Assembly (NCBI GenBank): GCA_023386965.1
Contig: JAEWIR010000007.1
Span: 1-33,085 of the forward strand
Source of the DNA: Bacteroidota bacterium
GTDB taxonomy: Bacteria; Bacteroidota; Bacteroidia; Flavobacteriales; Weeksellaceae
Length of the DNA: 33,085 nucleotides
Direction of reading: 5' to 3'
The notes beneath the pieces are model-generated. The model was given only the letters and a program-made list of their open reading frames with translations, was not told the DNA's origin and did no database searches. Of the stretch, positions 15,855 to 23,592 are shown one piece after another; within the stretch, counting starts at the first letter, position 1, and each line of letters begins with the position of its first letter. The translations under genes and the position numbers were made by a program.

Positions 15855-15898
15855 CTTTGTATTGCATATTACTGAATAAATAACATATCTTTGTATTG
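15855..15898 (+). promoter_or_regulatory. Promoter of the padR-pspC operon, with a repeated 10-mer
   Basis: TATCTTTG (15886-15893) is a full -7 match, with TTG at 15862-15864 giving 21 bases spacing. The 10-mer CTTTGTATTG occurs at 15855-15864 and again at 15889-15898, exactly 34 bases apart, covering both core elements. It may mark paired operator sites or tandem promoters. The rest of 15691-15947 is A/T-rich and shows no gene. Confidence 0.55.
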
Positions 15899-15947
15899 TT
15901 AAGTTATATCAGTTTAGAATTATTAACCAAATCATAACCTCAACTAA

Positions 15948-16316
15948 ATGAATACCGAGAACACGAAGGCGCAGATGCGCAAAGGAATTCTGGAATTCTG
16001 CATTTTGAGTCTGATCCATGAGCGCGAGATGTATGTTTCCGATCTCATAGATGAGCTAAAGAAAGGCAGACTGGATGTGGTGGAAGGAACGCTTTATCCG
16101 CTCCTCACCCGACTGAAAAACGGCGAATTTCTTTCCTACCGTTGGGAAGAATCTACCGGAGGGCCGCCAAGGAAGTATTATCAGATCACCGAAAAAGGAA
16201 ACCTGTTTCTGGCTGAACTGTTGACTACCTGGCGCGAGCTGAATGAATCTGTAAACCAAATCACTAAAAACAATCCGACAAGCGGGACTGAAAATCCGTT
16301 TCAAGCAAATTCTTAA
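15948..16316 (+). CDS. PadR-family transcriptional regulator
   Basis: This 122-residue winged-helix regulator reads MRKGILEFCILSLIHEREMYVSDLIDELKKG, then VVEGTLYPLLTRLKNGEFLSYRWEES, then GGPPRKYYQITEKG. These segments are the standard PadR recognition helix and wing, followed by a short C-terminal dimerisation helix (LLTTWRELNESVNQI). Small PadR proteins of this form commonly repress the membrane gene that follows them. Here the PspC-domain gene begins five bases after the stop, so the pair is almost certainly an operon. The ligand or stress that releases it is not evident. Confidence 0.94.
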   Translation: MNTENTKAQMRKGILEFCILSLIHEREMYVSDLIDELKKGRLDVVEGTLYPLLTRLKNGEFLSYRWEESTGGPPRKYYQITEKGNLFLAELLTTWRELNESVNQITKNNPTSGTENPFQANS

Positions 16317-16320
16317 AACT

Positions 16321-17982
16321 ATGAACAAGACACTCTCAATTGGACTCGCCGGTTTCTCATTTACGATTGAGGAACACGCCTATATAAAACTCAGCGATTA
16401 TCTGGCAGCCCTAAGAAGTTCTTTGGAGCCTACAGAAGCTGATGAAGTGATGCACGACATCGAAATACGGATGGTCGAAATATTTAAGGAAACCCTTGGC
16501 AGACGCGAAGTCATAAATGACGCAGACGTTGAAAAGGTTATATTCCAGATTGGAAAACCTGAAGTAATTGAAGAGCAGGAGGAAGCCTATTATTCTGAAA
16601 CGAATAATAAAAACAGCCGGAAGGCTTTTGCCAATCCAGGTGCGAAACAGCTGTTCCGTGATCCCGAAAGGCAAAAAATAGCAGGGGTTTGCGCCGGTCT
16701 GGCACACTACACTGGTATGGATATCAGTGCGATGCGTGCCATTTGGTTAGGTATAGCCATCCTGGGAATATTTACAGCAGCAATTTCCACCTCACTGATT
16801 ATACTGATTTATATTATCTTCTGGATTGTCCTGCCTAAAGCCCAAACGGCGGCAGACTTCCTGAAGATGAAAGGCAAACCCATGAATTTTGACAACCTGA
16901 AAAGTGAATCCAATAAACTGGTACAGTTTGCCAATGAATCCACGCAGCGTGTAGGGGAAATTTATACCGAGAACAAACCCTATATTAATAATGCAGGAAA
17001 CGGCATCTGGAACGTAATCCGTTATATACTTGGCGGTATATTCGGGCTCATCGGTCTGTCCATGCTGTTGGCCTCAATAAGTGTTTTCGGACTGGCAGGA
17101 ACCAGTAATATCAATTTCTTTGATAATTTAGGATTTTATCTGCAGGACAGCAACCTGGGATTCCTGGCTATAGCCCTGGCATTCCTGACGGTGTTTATTC
17201 CGGCGCTGATCTTCTGCTACCTGGCCATTAAGCTGTTTTCGCCAAGAACTAAACTCAACAATACAGGTTATGTAATTGGCGGACTTGTACTGATCTGGAT
17301 TGCTTTAGCCGCATTTACAGGAGCAAGTGCAATTAAATACAGCACGCAGTACAGCGGGAATAATGATGAAACAGAGAATGTAGCCATAAATACCACATCG
17401 GACTCCATAATGGTAGATGTGAAAAAAGTGGTGATTCCTCAAAATTTCAAATCGTATTGGGATGATATATATTCCGACGGAAAAACAATCTATAAACAGG
17501 ACTATCCTGATATCCATGTACGCCGTGAAAATGTAGCCGCGCCATACCTGGAAGTGAAGAAGAGAGCAGACGGCTATAATCTGCCACTTAAGGTAAATAT
17601 TCCCGTAGAAATCGTGAACAATAAGATACTGCTCCCTAACTACTATTCCTATCCCTACGAATACAGGTTCCGTGACTACCGGGTAGATTATGAACTGGTA
17701 GTTCCACAAAACATGAGCGTAATTGCACTGAATGATGAGCAGGGCTTTTCACTGAGTGATGACCGGGATGAAGATGACATGTACGGAAATCAGAACACGG
17801 GCGGTAACAGCATCGTAGTATCATCAAACAATGCCGATTCCATAATCGTAAACGGCAAAAAGGTATCCAAAGAAGAGGCAGATCTGATGATTAAAAAGCT
17901 GAAGATAGATACCGACAGCATTAAGGATATCAATATCTCCATTAATGGCCAAAAAAAGGAAGTATCGATCAAGACCAGGTAA
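16321..17982 (+). CDS. PspC domain-containing membrane protein
   Basis: This is a 553-residue protein. Residues 1-90 form a soluble acidic region with EADEVMHDIEIRMVEIFKETL, related to the cytoplasmic segments found before PspC domains in bacteroidete proteins. The PspC domain is at about 113-177: DPERQKIAGVCAGLAHYTGMD, then a membrane helix and IIFWIVLPKAQ. Three further membrane helices follow near 235-260, 275-300 and 320-340. The large C-terminal part (about 345-553) is probably periplasmic, rich in charged and Asn/Asp residues, and carries VPVEIVNNKILLPNYYS-like beta strands. PspC proteins act in envelope-stress sensing. Co-transcription with PadR suggests PadR-controlled envelope homeostasis, which is inference. 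Confidence 0.88.
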   Translation: MNKTLSIGLAGFSFTIEEHAYIKLSDYLAALRSSLEPTEADEVMHDIEIRMVEIFKETLGRREVINDADVEKVIFQIGKPEVIEEQEEAYYSETNNKNSRKAFANPGAKQLFRDPERQKIAGVCAGLAHYTGMDISAMRAIWLGIAILGIFTAAISTSLIILIYIIFWIVLPKAQTAADFLKMKGKPMNFDNLKSESNKLVQFANESTQRVGEIYTENKPYINNAGNGIWNVIRYILGGIFGLIGLSMLLASISVFGLAGTSNINFFDNLGFYLQDSNLGFLAIALAFLTVFIPALIFCYLAIKLFSPRTKLNNTGYVIGGLVLIWIALAAFTGASAIKYSTQYSGNNDETENVAINTTSDSIMVDVKKVVIPQNFKSYWDDIYSDGKTIYKQDYPDIHVRRENVAAPYLEVKKRADGYNLPLKVNIPVEIVNNKILLPNYYSYPYEYRFRDYRVDYELVVPQNMSVIALNDEQGFSLSDDRDEDDMYGNQNTGGNSIVVSSNNADSIIVNGKKVSKEEADLMIKKLKIDTDSIKDINISINGQKKEVSIKTR

Positions 17983-17996
17983 GAAAGTGATTTGGC

Positions 17997-18043
17997 AACG
18001 GGCAGAGTTTCAAGGCTCCCAGTTCAGGTTTTATCTGCCCGTT
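17997..18043 (+). repeat. 10-bp perfect inverted repeat after the PspC gene
   Basis: AACGGGCAGA (17997-18006) and TCTGCCCGTT (18034-18043) are exact reverse complements around a 27-base loop, beginning 14 bases after the PspC stop. It is a likely transcript-end hairpin, but no U-tract follows, so classical termination is doubtful. Confidence 0.5.
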
Positions 18044-18147
18044 CCTTATCAGTCTGATTATTGATTAAAAAATTAGCATCACCTTCTTTTTAATTATTAA
18101 AAATAAAATTGTAAATTCGTTCCACCAAAACCACAAAAATTATACCT

Positions 18148-18210
18148 ATGGTACAGCTTGTTTTAGAAATCGTATTTAAGATTGTTTATTTAGTAAGCAG
18201 TTTGTTTTAG
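18148..18210 (+). CDS. Possible 20-residue hydrophobic peptide
   Basis: ATG at 18148 reads MVQLVLEIVFKIVYLVSSLF and ends at TAG 18208-18210. The sequence is a single amphipathic or membrane helix with one Glu and one Lys, spaced four apart. Upstream, TAAATTCG (18114-18121) is one base from the -7 consensus. It could be a membrane peptide, a small toxin or a leader for the acyltransferase gene that follows. Nothing in the sequence decides between these, and chance is possible. The rest of the 17983-18286 gap holds the inverted repeat and the promoter reported separately. Confidence 0.3.
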   Translation: MVQLVLEIVFKIVYLVSSLF

Positions 18211-18227
18211 GAGAGTTAATATTTCAA

Positions 18228-18235
18228 TATATTTG
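18228..18235 (+). promoter_or_regulatory. Candidate -7 element for the acyltransferase-thioesterase-isochorismate synthase genes
   Basis: TATATTTG is a full -7 match 51 bases before the ATG at 18287. A TTTG at 18201-18204 lies 23 bases upstream, slightly too far for an ideal -33. It sits just before an in-frame TTG at 18248, so the ATG at 18287 is the better start. Confidence 0.45.
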
Positions 18236-18286
18236 TAAAGTATAGCCTTGCTGGTTATACTTTTTTTGTTTTTAACAATACACTTC

Positions 18287-18859
18287 ATGAAGAAAATTAT
18301 TGGTGCGCTGGCACTGAAAATGCTGGGCTGGAAAGTGGTTTTACACGGCGATCCAAAAGTTTTGGAACGCTGTATCCTCGTTATTGCTCCCCATACCCAC
18401 AACATGGAATATATCCTGGGTAACTTCGCATACTGGGCATTGGGCAAACCTCTTAAAATTATCATTAAAGATGAGCACACCAAAAGCTGGTACGGTGGGA
18501 TCGTAAAGGCTTTGGGGGGTATAGGTATAGACCGCAGCCAGAGAAATGATCTCGTAAAGTTTGTAGGCAGACTGTTCGAAAAGGAAAATTTCAGTCTGGT
18601 AATAACACCCGAAGGGACGCGCAGCTGGGTACCGAAATGGCGGAAAGGTTTTTATTATATGGCAATGGAGGCAAAATTACCCATTGTATTGGGAGCAGGT
18701 GATTTTAAACGCAATACCGTTTATCTGGGGCATACCATACCATACGAAAAGCTTAAACTAATGAGTTATGAGGAGGTACTGCAGCACATCTCCGACTACT
18801 ACAAGGAATACGACATAACGCCAAAGGTACCTGAAAACTGGAACCCAAATATCAGCTGA
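18287..18859 (+). CDS. PlsC-like 1-acyl-sn-glycerol-3-phosphate acyltransferase family protein (HX4E variant)
   Basis: This 190-residue acyltransferase starts at ATG 18287 (MKKIIGALALKMLGWKVVLHG). The substrate motif ITPEGTRSW is present at about 106-114 (EGTR 109-112). GGIGIDRSQRNDLVKFV and the later LPIVLGAGDFKRNTVYLG are also family-like. The catalytic motif reads APHTHNMEY, so His36 is followed at the expected position by Glu41 instead of the usual Asp (HX4E rather than HX4D). Such short family members acylate phospholipid precursors or related lipids; the exact acceptor is unclear. The thioesterase gene begins six bases after its stop. Confidence 0.88.
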   Translation: MKKIIGALALKMLGWKVVLHGDPKVLERCILVIAPHTHNMEYILGNFAYWALGKPLKIIIKDEHTKSWYGGIVKALGGIGIDRSQRNDLVKFVGRLFEKENFSLVITPEGTRSWVPKWRKGFYYMAMEAKLPIVLGAGDFKRNTVYLGHTIPYEKLKLMSYEEVLQHISDYYKEYDITPKVPENWNPNIS

Positions 18860-18865
18860 TTTATT

Positions 18866-19300
18866 ATGGAAGACAGCAAAAGAAATGAAATCCTGGACCG
18901 TCTGAACAACTGGGGTCGGGAAAATCTTGGAAAAACCCTCAATATACGGTTTACTGATGTTGATGATGAATCGCTAACTGCAGAAATGCCGGTAGAACCC
19001 CGTGTGCATCAGCCCTACGGCATCCTGCACGGCGGCGCCAGCGTGGCTCTGGCCGAAACACTTGGCTCATGTCTGTCAGTACTTCATGTAGATATGGAAA
19101 AATATGCGCCGGTTGGCACCAATATCAACTCCAACCATCTGCGTGCAATACGCACAGGCACCGTGACCGGAAAAGCCTCTTTCATACGCAAGGGGAATAC
19201 AGTTCATGTTTCGCAGATTGAAATAAGGGATGCAAAAGGCCACCTTATCAATCATACTACCATGACAAATAATATCATTCCGCACAGCAAGCTTTCATAA
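18866..19300 (+). CDS. Hotdog-fold acyl-CoA thioesterase (probable DHNA-CoA hydrolase)
   Basis: The 144-residue protein has the PaaI/YdiI-type hotdog signature: HQPYGILHGGASVALAETLGS, with HGG at 55-57 and the catalytic Glu64, then INSNHLRAIRTGTVTGKASFIRKG and HVSQIEIRDAKGHL. Family members hydrolyse aryl- or acyl-CoA thioesters. The next gene is an isochorismate synthase whose ATG overlaps its stop (TAATG). I therefore infer a role as 1,4-dihydroxy-2-naphthoyl-CoA thioesterase in menaquinone synthesis, the respiratory quinone of this group. A general PaaI-type enzyme remains possible. Confidence 0.9.
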   Translation: MEDSKRNEILDRLNNWGRENLGKTLNIRFTDVDDESLTAEMPVEPRVHQPYGILHGGASVALAETLGSCLSVLHVDMEKYAPVGTNINSNHLRAIRTGTVTGKASFIRKGNTVHVSQIEIRDAKGHLINHTTMTNNIIPHSKLS

Positions 19301-20289
19301 TGATCTTCCTCAAGTTCCCTTTCCAACCTGAAATTCTCACCGTACAGGGGCCGGAAAACGAATTTCCGGTAAAGCTTGTTTCATTTGACGAAACTGAGAC
19401 GGTGCGGTTTGGCGGTAAACTGATGAGGTTATCAAATGATGAAATACTGAGCTCGACCTTTCCGCGGGTTACAGGTGGACCGGATCCTTATTTTCGTTCT
19501 GAAAGTAAAGAAGAATACCTGGAAAGGGTGGCGAAAGTAATTCAATTTGTTAGAAAGAATGAAATTCCTAAACTGGTACTCTCCCGGCAGAAATATTTAC
19601 CGTACAGCAAGCTTTCGGGCAGCGGGGAAATTGACTTTGGCAGAAGCTATCTGAATCTGTGCGGATCTTATCCTAATGCTTTTGTTTATCTTTTTAATAA
19701 GGGGCAGCACTGCTGGATGGGCGCATTTTCTGAACTTTTAGGCCGATTTAACAAAAAAACATCGGTTTTTGAAACCATGAGCCTGGCCGGTACACTTCCT
19801 CTGGAGGAAGACTGGACAGATAAGGAAACAGAAGAACAGAGGCCAGTAACACTGTACATTGCTGAAACGGTTCAGAAATACAGTTCTGAGATATGGATTT
19901 CTGAAACATACGATCATCATTCCGGAAACATCAAGCACCTGCGGACAGACTTTAAAGCCAAGGTAAAAAAAGATGACCTGGAAGCGCTGATAGCTGAACT
20001 TCATCCTACGCCTGCGGTCTGCGGAATTCCGAAAGATTTCTGCCAAAAAGCAATCGCTGCATTCGAACAGAATCCAAGGTCTTTCTATTCGGGATATATC
20101 AGGGTGGAAACAGAAAGTGAAATTCAGTATTTTGTAAATCTTCGGTGCGCGCGCTTCACAGCTTCGGGTGTCCACCTGTACGCAGGCGGAGGAATTAATG
20201 CGAAAAGTAATCCCGAAAAAGAATGGCAGGAAACTGAACTGAAAGCCGGCGCAGTTTTAAATAACCTTGCAGTTACGGACGCGACCTGA
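19300..20289 (+). CDS. menF: Isochorismate synthase / chorismate-binding enzyme
   Basis: This 329-residue protein has the chorismate-binding fold of MenF/EntC: LVLSRQKYLP, GAFSELLGRF, TMSLAGTLP, HLRTDFKAKV, LHPTPAVCGIP, YSGYIRV and LYAGGGINAKSNPEKEWQETELKA. It should convert chorismate to isochorismate, the first step of menaquinone synthesis. It is shorter at the N-terminus than E. coli MenF. Two usual motifs differ: GAFSELL replaces the common GxSPExL, and TMSLAGT replaces TExLAGT. The ATG shares one base with the preceding stop, indicating translational coupling. Its 3' end overlaps the convergent small membrane protein gene by 17 bases. Confidence 0.88.
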   Translation: MIFLKFPFQPEILTVQGPENEFPVKLVSFDETETVRFGGKLMRLSNDEILSSTFPRVTGGPDPYFRSESKEEYLERVAKVIQFVRKNEIPKLVLSRQKYLPYSKLSGSGEIDFGRSYLNLCGSYPNAFVYLFNKGQHCWMGAFSELLGRFNKKTSVFETMSLAGTLPLEEDWTDKETEEQRPVTLYIAETVQKYSSEIWISETYDHHSGNIKHLRTDFKAKVKKDDLEALIAELHPTPAVCGIPKDFCQKAIAAFEQNPRSFYSGYIRVETESEIQYFVNLRCARFTASGVHLYAGGGINAKSNPEKEWQETELKAGAVLNNLAVTDAT

Positions 20290-20467
20290 GTTTGCTCCAG
20301 GTATGCAGCACAAATACCAAAAGAAGCCCTACAATTCCTGCAGAAAGGGAAAAAACGTATTTAAGATTCTCATCATTCATCAAACCGATATTCCAGTCCA
20401 CTGCATAAAGGTTAAAGCCTATGAACAGGATAAATAGAACAAGGAATATCTTATAATATAGCTGCAT
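20273..20467 (-). CDS. Small two-helix membrane protein
   Basis: The 64-residue protein MQLYYKIFLVLFILFIGFNL... has one hydrophobic segment at residues ~5-25 and another at ~38-56 (VFSLSAGIVGLLLVFVLHTW), joined by a polar loop (DWNIGLMNDENLKY). It ends with basic KLRSRP, which favours cytoplasmic ends. It follows the MarC-family gene by nine bases on the same strand, so the two are likely co-transcribed. I do not recognise a family. Its end overlaps menF by 17 bases. Confidence 0.7.
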   Translation of the reverse strand: MQLYYKIFLVLFILFIGFNLYAVDWNIGLMNDENLKYVFSLSAGIVGLLLVFVLHTWSKLRSRP

Positions 20468-20476
20468 GATTATTAA

Positions 20477-21073
20477 TTAAAAATGAACGTAAGTTTGAAA
20501 TAGCTGTGCAAAGTTAGCGGTAAATAATTTAATGGAAATGGCCAAAAGGATAATTCCGAAAACTTTTTCAACCACCTTCAGGGTTCCGGTACCTAACTTT
20601 CTTTCGATCCAGTTTGCGGATTTTAAAACAACATACACAAAAATTGTATTCAGTACAATCCCGAAAATAATATTGATATCGTGATACTCGGCCTTCAAGG
20701 ACAGCGTAGTCGTAAGAGTTCCGGCACCGGCAATCAGGGGGAAAGCAATAGGCACAATAGATGCCGAAGTAGCCTCGGTATTACGCTGTATCTGTACACC
20801 CAGGATCATCTCCAGAGCAATTATAAAAATGACAAAGGCACCCGCTATCGCAAAAGAATTCACGTCAACACCAATAAAATTAAGGATCTTATTACCTACG
20901 AAAAGGAAAACAATCATCAGCAGACCCGCTACAATGGCAGCTTTCTCTGATTCAATCTTACCGAATTTCTTCTTCAGACTTACAATGATCGGGATGGATC
21001 CGATGATATCGATTACCGCAAACAGAACCATCGAACAGGTTAAAATCTCTTTCCAGGAAAAGTGTTCAAACAT
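20477..21073 (-). CDS. MarC-family integral membrane protein
   Basis: This 198-residue protein has about six membrane helices. MVLFAVIDIIGSIPIIVSLKKKFG at the N-terminus, AGAFVIFIIALEMILGVQ in the middle, and SIVPIAFPLIAGAGTLTTTLSL are the conserved MarC (UPF0056) segments. Family members were once linked to multiple-antibiotic resistance but have no confirmed transport substrate; the NAAT label comes from an archaeal relative. A -7 match sits 24 bases upstream of the start, inside an A/T palindrome. It shares a transcript with the following small membrane protein. Confidence 0.93.
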   Translation of the reverse strand: MFEHFSWKEILTCSMVLFAVIDIIGSIPIIVSLKKKFGKIESEKAAIVAGLLMIVFLFVGNKILNFIGVDVNSFAIAGAFVIFIIALEMILGVQIQRNTEATSASIVPIAFPLIAGAGTLTTTLSLKAEYHDINIIFGIVLNTIFVYVVLKSANWIERKLGTGTLKVVEKVFGIILLAISIKLFTANFAQLFQTYVHF

Positions 21074-21096
21074 TACAGACGCTTTTAATAATTTCG

Positions 21097-21117
21097 CAAA
21101 AATATGAAATATTTTTG
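21097..21117. repeat. A/T palindrome carrying -7 matches on both strands
   Basis: CAAAAATAT (21097-21105) and ATATTTTTG (21109-21117) are exact reverse complements around a GAA/TTC loop. The minus strand reads TATTTTTG at 21104-21097, a full -7 match for the MarC gene, and the plus strand reads the same element at 21110-21117. It lies directly after the batD stop, so it may also act as an end-of-transcript hairpin. Confidence 0.5.
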
Positions 21118-21118
21118 T

Positions 21119-22843
21119 TTATTTGTTAATTTGCGCATATAAATTCCGGGTTTCTTCCAGAAGCTCGCGGATGTGCTCGGGGGTATGAACCGGTGCGAAT
21201 TTTTCCATTTGGATTTTCTGCTGCAAAATACGGTAGTTTTCGGCCACATTCTGCCCGAAGGACTGCTCCAGGATCACCTTGAAATCACCTGTGGATTCCG
21301 CTCCGTAATCGGTGCGGAAAGCAGCATCCATTTCTGCCAGTGTTTCAAAAAATTTGCTGTACTGAGCATTGTCCGCCAGCTGCTGCAGGTAAGGAATATA
21401 TATGTCCGTATCCAAAGCCTCCTTTGCTTTTAGTGCGCGCTCTGTTTCGGCTATCGTACCTAAATCTTTCAGCTGTTTGCCCGTGTTGGCCATTGCATTT
21501 GCCCGGCGATATCTCCGAAACCACAGCAGTCCTAAAACAGCGGCCAGCATAAGACCAAGGTTGATCCACACTGTTTTCCAGTTCAGAGTTTTTCTTTCAT
21601 TTACACGCAGATTAGTGGTTTTTAAAACGGGACTGTCTACCGTTTCCAGAACAGTATTCGTATAATCATTCACCTTTTCAATAGGAGTACGCGCTGCCAG
21701 AATTTCGTTGTGGGTAAGTGCCTCCAGCTTCACTTCCCGGCTGCCCAGGTCTACATATTTGCCCGTTGCAGGATTAAAGAAAGAGAATGCATCGGTTAAG
21801 ACAGTGAGTGGCCCGGGCTTTTGCGGAATTACAAGATAATGTGCCGTAACCTCACCACTTACGCCGGACGTGGAAGCTTTCGTATTTGTTACCACTTTTG
21901 GAGCATAAAAACGGTAATTTGCCGATTCTTTGATCCCCGGAAAAGTCATATTGTCAAAATTTCCTTCACCGCGTATAGTGAGTGACACTTCCATGGGCTT
22001 TTCAACTTCCGCTTTTTCAACCGAATGTGACAACTGCATCTCAAAATTCCCTACTGCATCTTTAAATCCCGCAGGGGCTGTCGAGGGTAAACTTTTCACC
22101 TTCAGCCTGGATTTATTCGACAATATTTTTGAGCTTCCGGAGGACACCCGTGCACTTACCGGACCGATGTTCAACCTACCCGGCTCCGACGGATAAATAA
22201 GAAAAACAGCCAATACCTGACTGGAAATATTTCCTGCGGGTTCGATTTCTGATGTTGCAGAACTGATCTTGCGTACCGTCAGTTGGTTATTGTCAGCTAA
22301 TTTTATGTCGCGCACCTTCCGGAAACTGTTGAGGTTACGGGAATAGGCACGCAGGACAGCAACAGTAGGCTGGTTTTTGTAAACTTCATCCTGCTCCAGC
22401 TCCATATTCAGGTAGATTTCATTGAAGTTTCTGTCTGCTATAACTTTTTTTTCGGATTCGCTGACGAAGATATCAAAAGGTTCGGTATGGTAAAGTTTAT
22501 CATTGACAACTACTGAGGCCGATCCGATCTTGAGTTTTCCCGTTTTCTTAGGTTTAAGCACGTACTGATAGAGGGTCCTGTTCACTCTAAAGCCGGATTT
22601 GGAGTCTATGAAAGTATTCTGTTCGGAACCGCTGGCTACCACTTCAAATCTGGAAGTATCGAACATACGCAGGGGAGTTTGCTGAATCATATCCTTGCCC
22701 GCAATTTCCAGCAGAATGTTTACCACAATGGGGTCGTCTTCCCGAAAGTCGCGGGTATTCCTGTCTGTGGTAACCACCAGGTTAACCTGCGCAAAGGAAA
22801 ATGCCGCAAAAAAAATAAAAAGTATGGGATAAAATCTATTCAT
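21119..22843 (-). CDS. batD: BatD: beta-rich periplasmic protein with one membrane helix
   Basis: The 574-residue protein starts at ATG 22843, which overlaps the batC stop (TAATG); the frame extends two codons upstream but only with a TTG. A signal peptide (MNRFYPILFIFFAAFSFA, cleavage before Q) is followed by about 400 residues of beta-sandwich repeats (for example TVAVLRAYSRNLNSFRKVRD and EVSLTIRGEGNFDNMTFPG). One membrane helix lies near residues 425-445 (NLGLMLAAVLGLLWFRRYRR), and a cytoplasmic helical tail ends the protein. BatD proteins belong to the Bat aerotolerance/envelope system with the VWA proteins BatA and BatB. No catalytic motif is evident. Confidence 0.92.
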   Translation of the reverse strand: MNRFYPILFIFFAAFSFAQVNLVVTTDRNTRDFREDDPIVVNILLEIAGKDMIQQTPLRMFDTSRFEVVASGSEQNTFIDSKSGFRVNRTLYQYVLKPKKTGKLKIGSASVVVNDKLYHTEPFDIFVSESEKKVIADRNFNEIYLNMELEQDEVYKNQPTVAVLRAYSRNLNSFRKVRDIKLADNNQLTVRKISSATSEIEPAGNISSQVLAVFLIYPSEPGRLNIGPVSARVSSGSSKILSNKSRLKVKSLPSTAPAGFKDAVGNFEMQLSHSVEKAEVEKPMEVSLTIRGEGNFDNMTFPGIKESANYRFYAPKVVTNTKASTSGVSGEVTAHYLVIPQKPGPLTVLTDAFSFFNPATGKYVDLGSREVKLEALTHNEILAARTPIEKVNDYTNTVLETVDSPVLKTTNLRVNERKTLNWKTVWINLGLMLAAVLGLLWFRRYRRANAMANTGKQLKDLGTIAETERALKAKEALDTDIYIPYLQQLADNAQYSKFFETLAEMDAAFRTDYGAESTGDFKVILEQSFGQNVAENYRILQQKIQMEKFAPVHTPEHIRELLEETRNLYAQINK

Positions 22844-23580
22844 TACCAATCCTTCTCGTTGCTCTCCGGCATCGAGTACGAATCCTTGTTCAGAATCTTT
22901 TTCGCTGTTTCCCGTTCTTTATCTGAAACCCGGTTCAGGATGGCTTCCTGCATGCCTTTGGGCAAAGCTCCGTTATTGTTTTGTTTACTGGGGTTGGGAT
23001 TGCTTCCGCTGTTATCCTTCCCTTCACTCTCCGGGCCGCTGCCGGATCCCTGCTGTCCGTCTTTCTTCTGGTCACCCTGTCCGGACTGATCCTGCTGTTG
23101 CCGACCCTCTCCGCCACCGCCCTTACCCTGGTTCTGCTTATTTTCCTGGTCTTTCAGTTTGGCGATTTCGTAGTTTTTGCGTGTCTGCTCGTTCCGTGGT
23201 TCCTGTTTCAGGGCCTGTTTGTAAAAATCGGCAGCCTGATCAGGTTTATTTAGCTGCATATAGGCATTTCCCAGATTATGCAGCGCTGAGGCTTTATCTT
23301 CCAAATTTTGTGAAAGTTCGCTAGCTTTCTGGTATTCTGCTATAGCTTCCTCATATTTTTTACTGCGGTAGAGTGCATTGCCGAGATTATAATGAGCGGT
23401 ATAACTGTCCTTTTCAGCTTTTATCGCTTCCATAAATGACGACGCAGCAGCATCGAACTTATTATTTTCGTAGAAACGGTTACCTTCGTGTACCAAAGAT
23501 TTATAGCTTTTCTGAGCGGACACCCATGTGCCGCAGAAAATTACCGTAAACATCGTGATAATGAAGCTCCTAAAATGCAT
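22843..23580 (-). CDS. batC: BatC: TPR repeat protein with Gln/Gly/Asn-rich tail
   Basis: This 245-residue protein begins with a signal peptide (MHFRSFIITMFTVIFCGTWVSA). It has three tetratricopeptide-type repeats at roughly residues 28-140 (SLVHEGNRFYENNKFDAAAS; AHYNLGNALYRSKKYEEAIAEY; LHNLGNAYMQLNKPDQAADFY). A low-complexity region rich in Q, G, S, N and K (about 150-205) follows, then a short conserved end with ILNRVSDKERETAKKIL. TPRs are expected to mediate contacts among Bat proteins. It is separated from batB by 97 bases and has its own -7 match right before the start, so it may be transcribed separately with batD. Confidence 0.9.
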   Translation of the reverse strand: MHFRSFIITMFTVIFCGTWVSAQKSYKSLVHEGNRFYENNKFDAAASSFMEAIKAEKDSYTAHYNLGNALYRSKKYEEAIAEYQKASELSQNLEDKASALHNLGNAYMQLNKPDQAADFYKQALKQEPRNEQTRKNYEIAKLKDQENKQNQGKGGGGEGRQQQDQSGQGDQKKDGQQGSGSGPESEGKDNSGSNPNPSKQNNNGALPKGMQEAILNRVSDKERETAKKILNKDSYSMPESNEKDW

Positions 23581-23584
23581 TGTA

Positions 23585-23592
23585 CAAAAATA
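23585..23592 (-). promoter_or_regulatory. Candidate internal promoter (-7) before batC
   Basis: The minus strand reads TATTTTTG (23592-23585), a full -7 match, then four bases, then the batC ATG at 23580. No -33 TTG stands at the usual spacing. It lies in the only sizeable gap of the bat cluster (23581-23677). Confidence 0.4.

Noticed and set aside
22981..23253. Plus-strand hydrophobic 90-codon frame antisense to batC
   Set aside because: It arises opposite the Gln/Gly/Lys low-complexity tail of batC; the TPR protein on the minus strand is the real gene.
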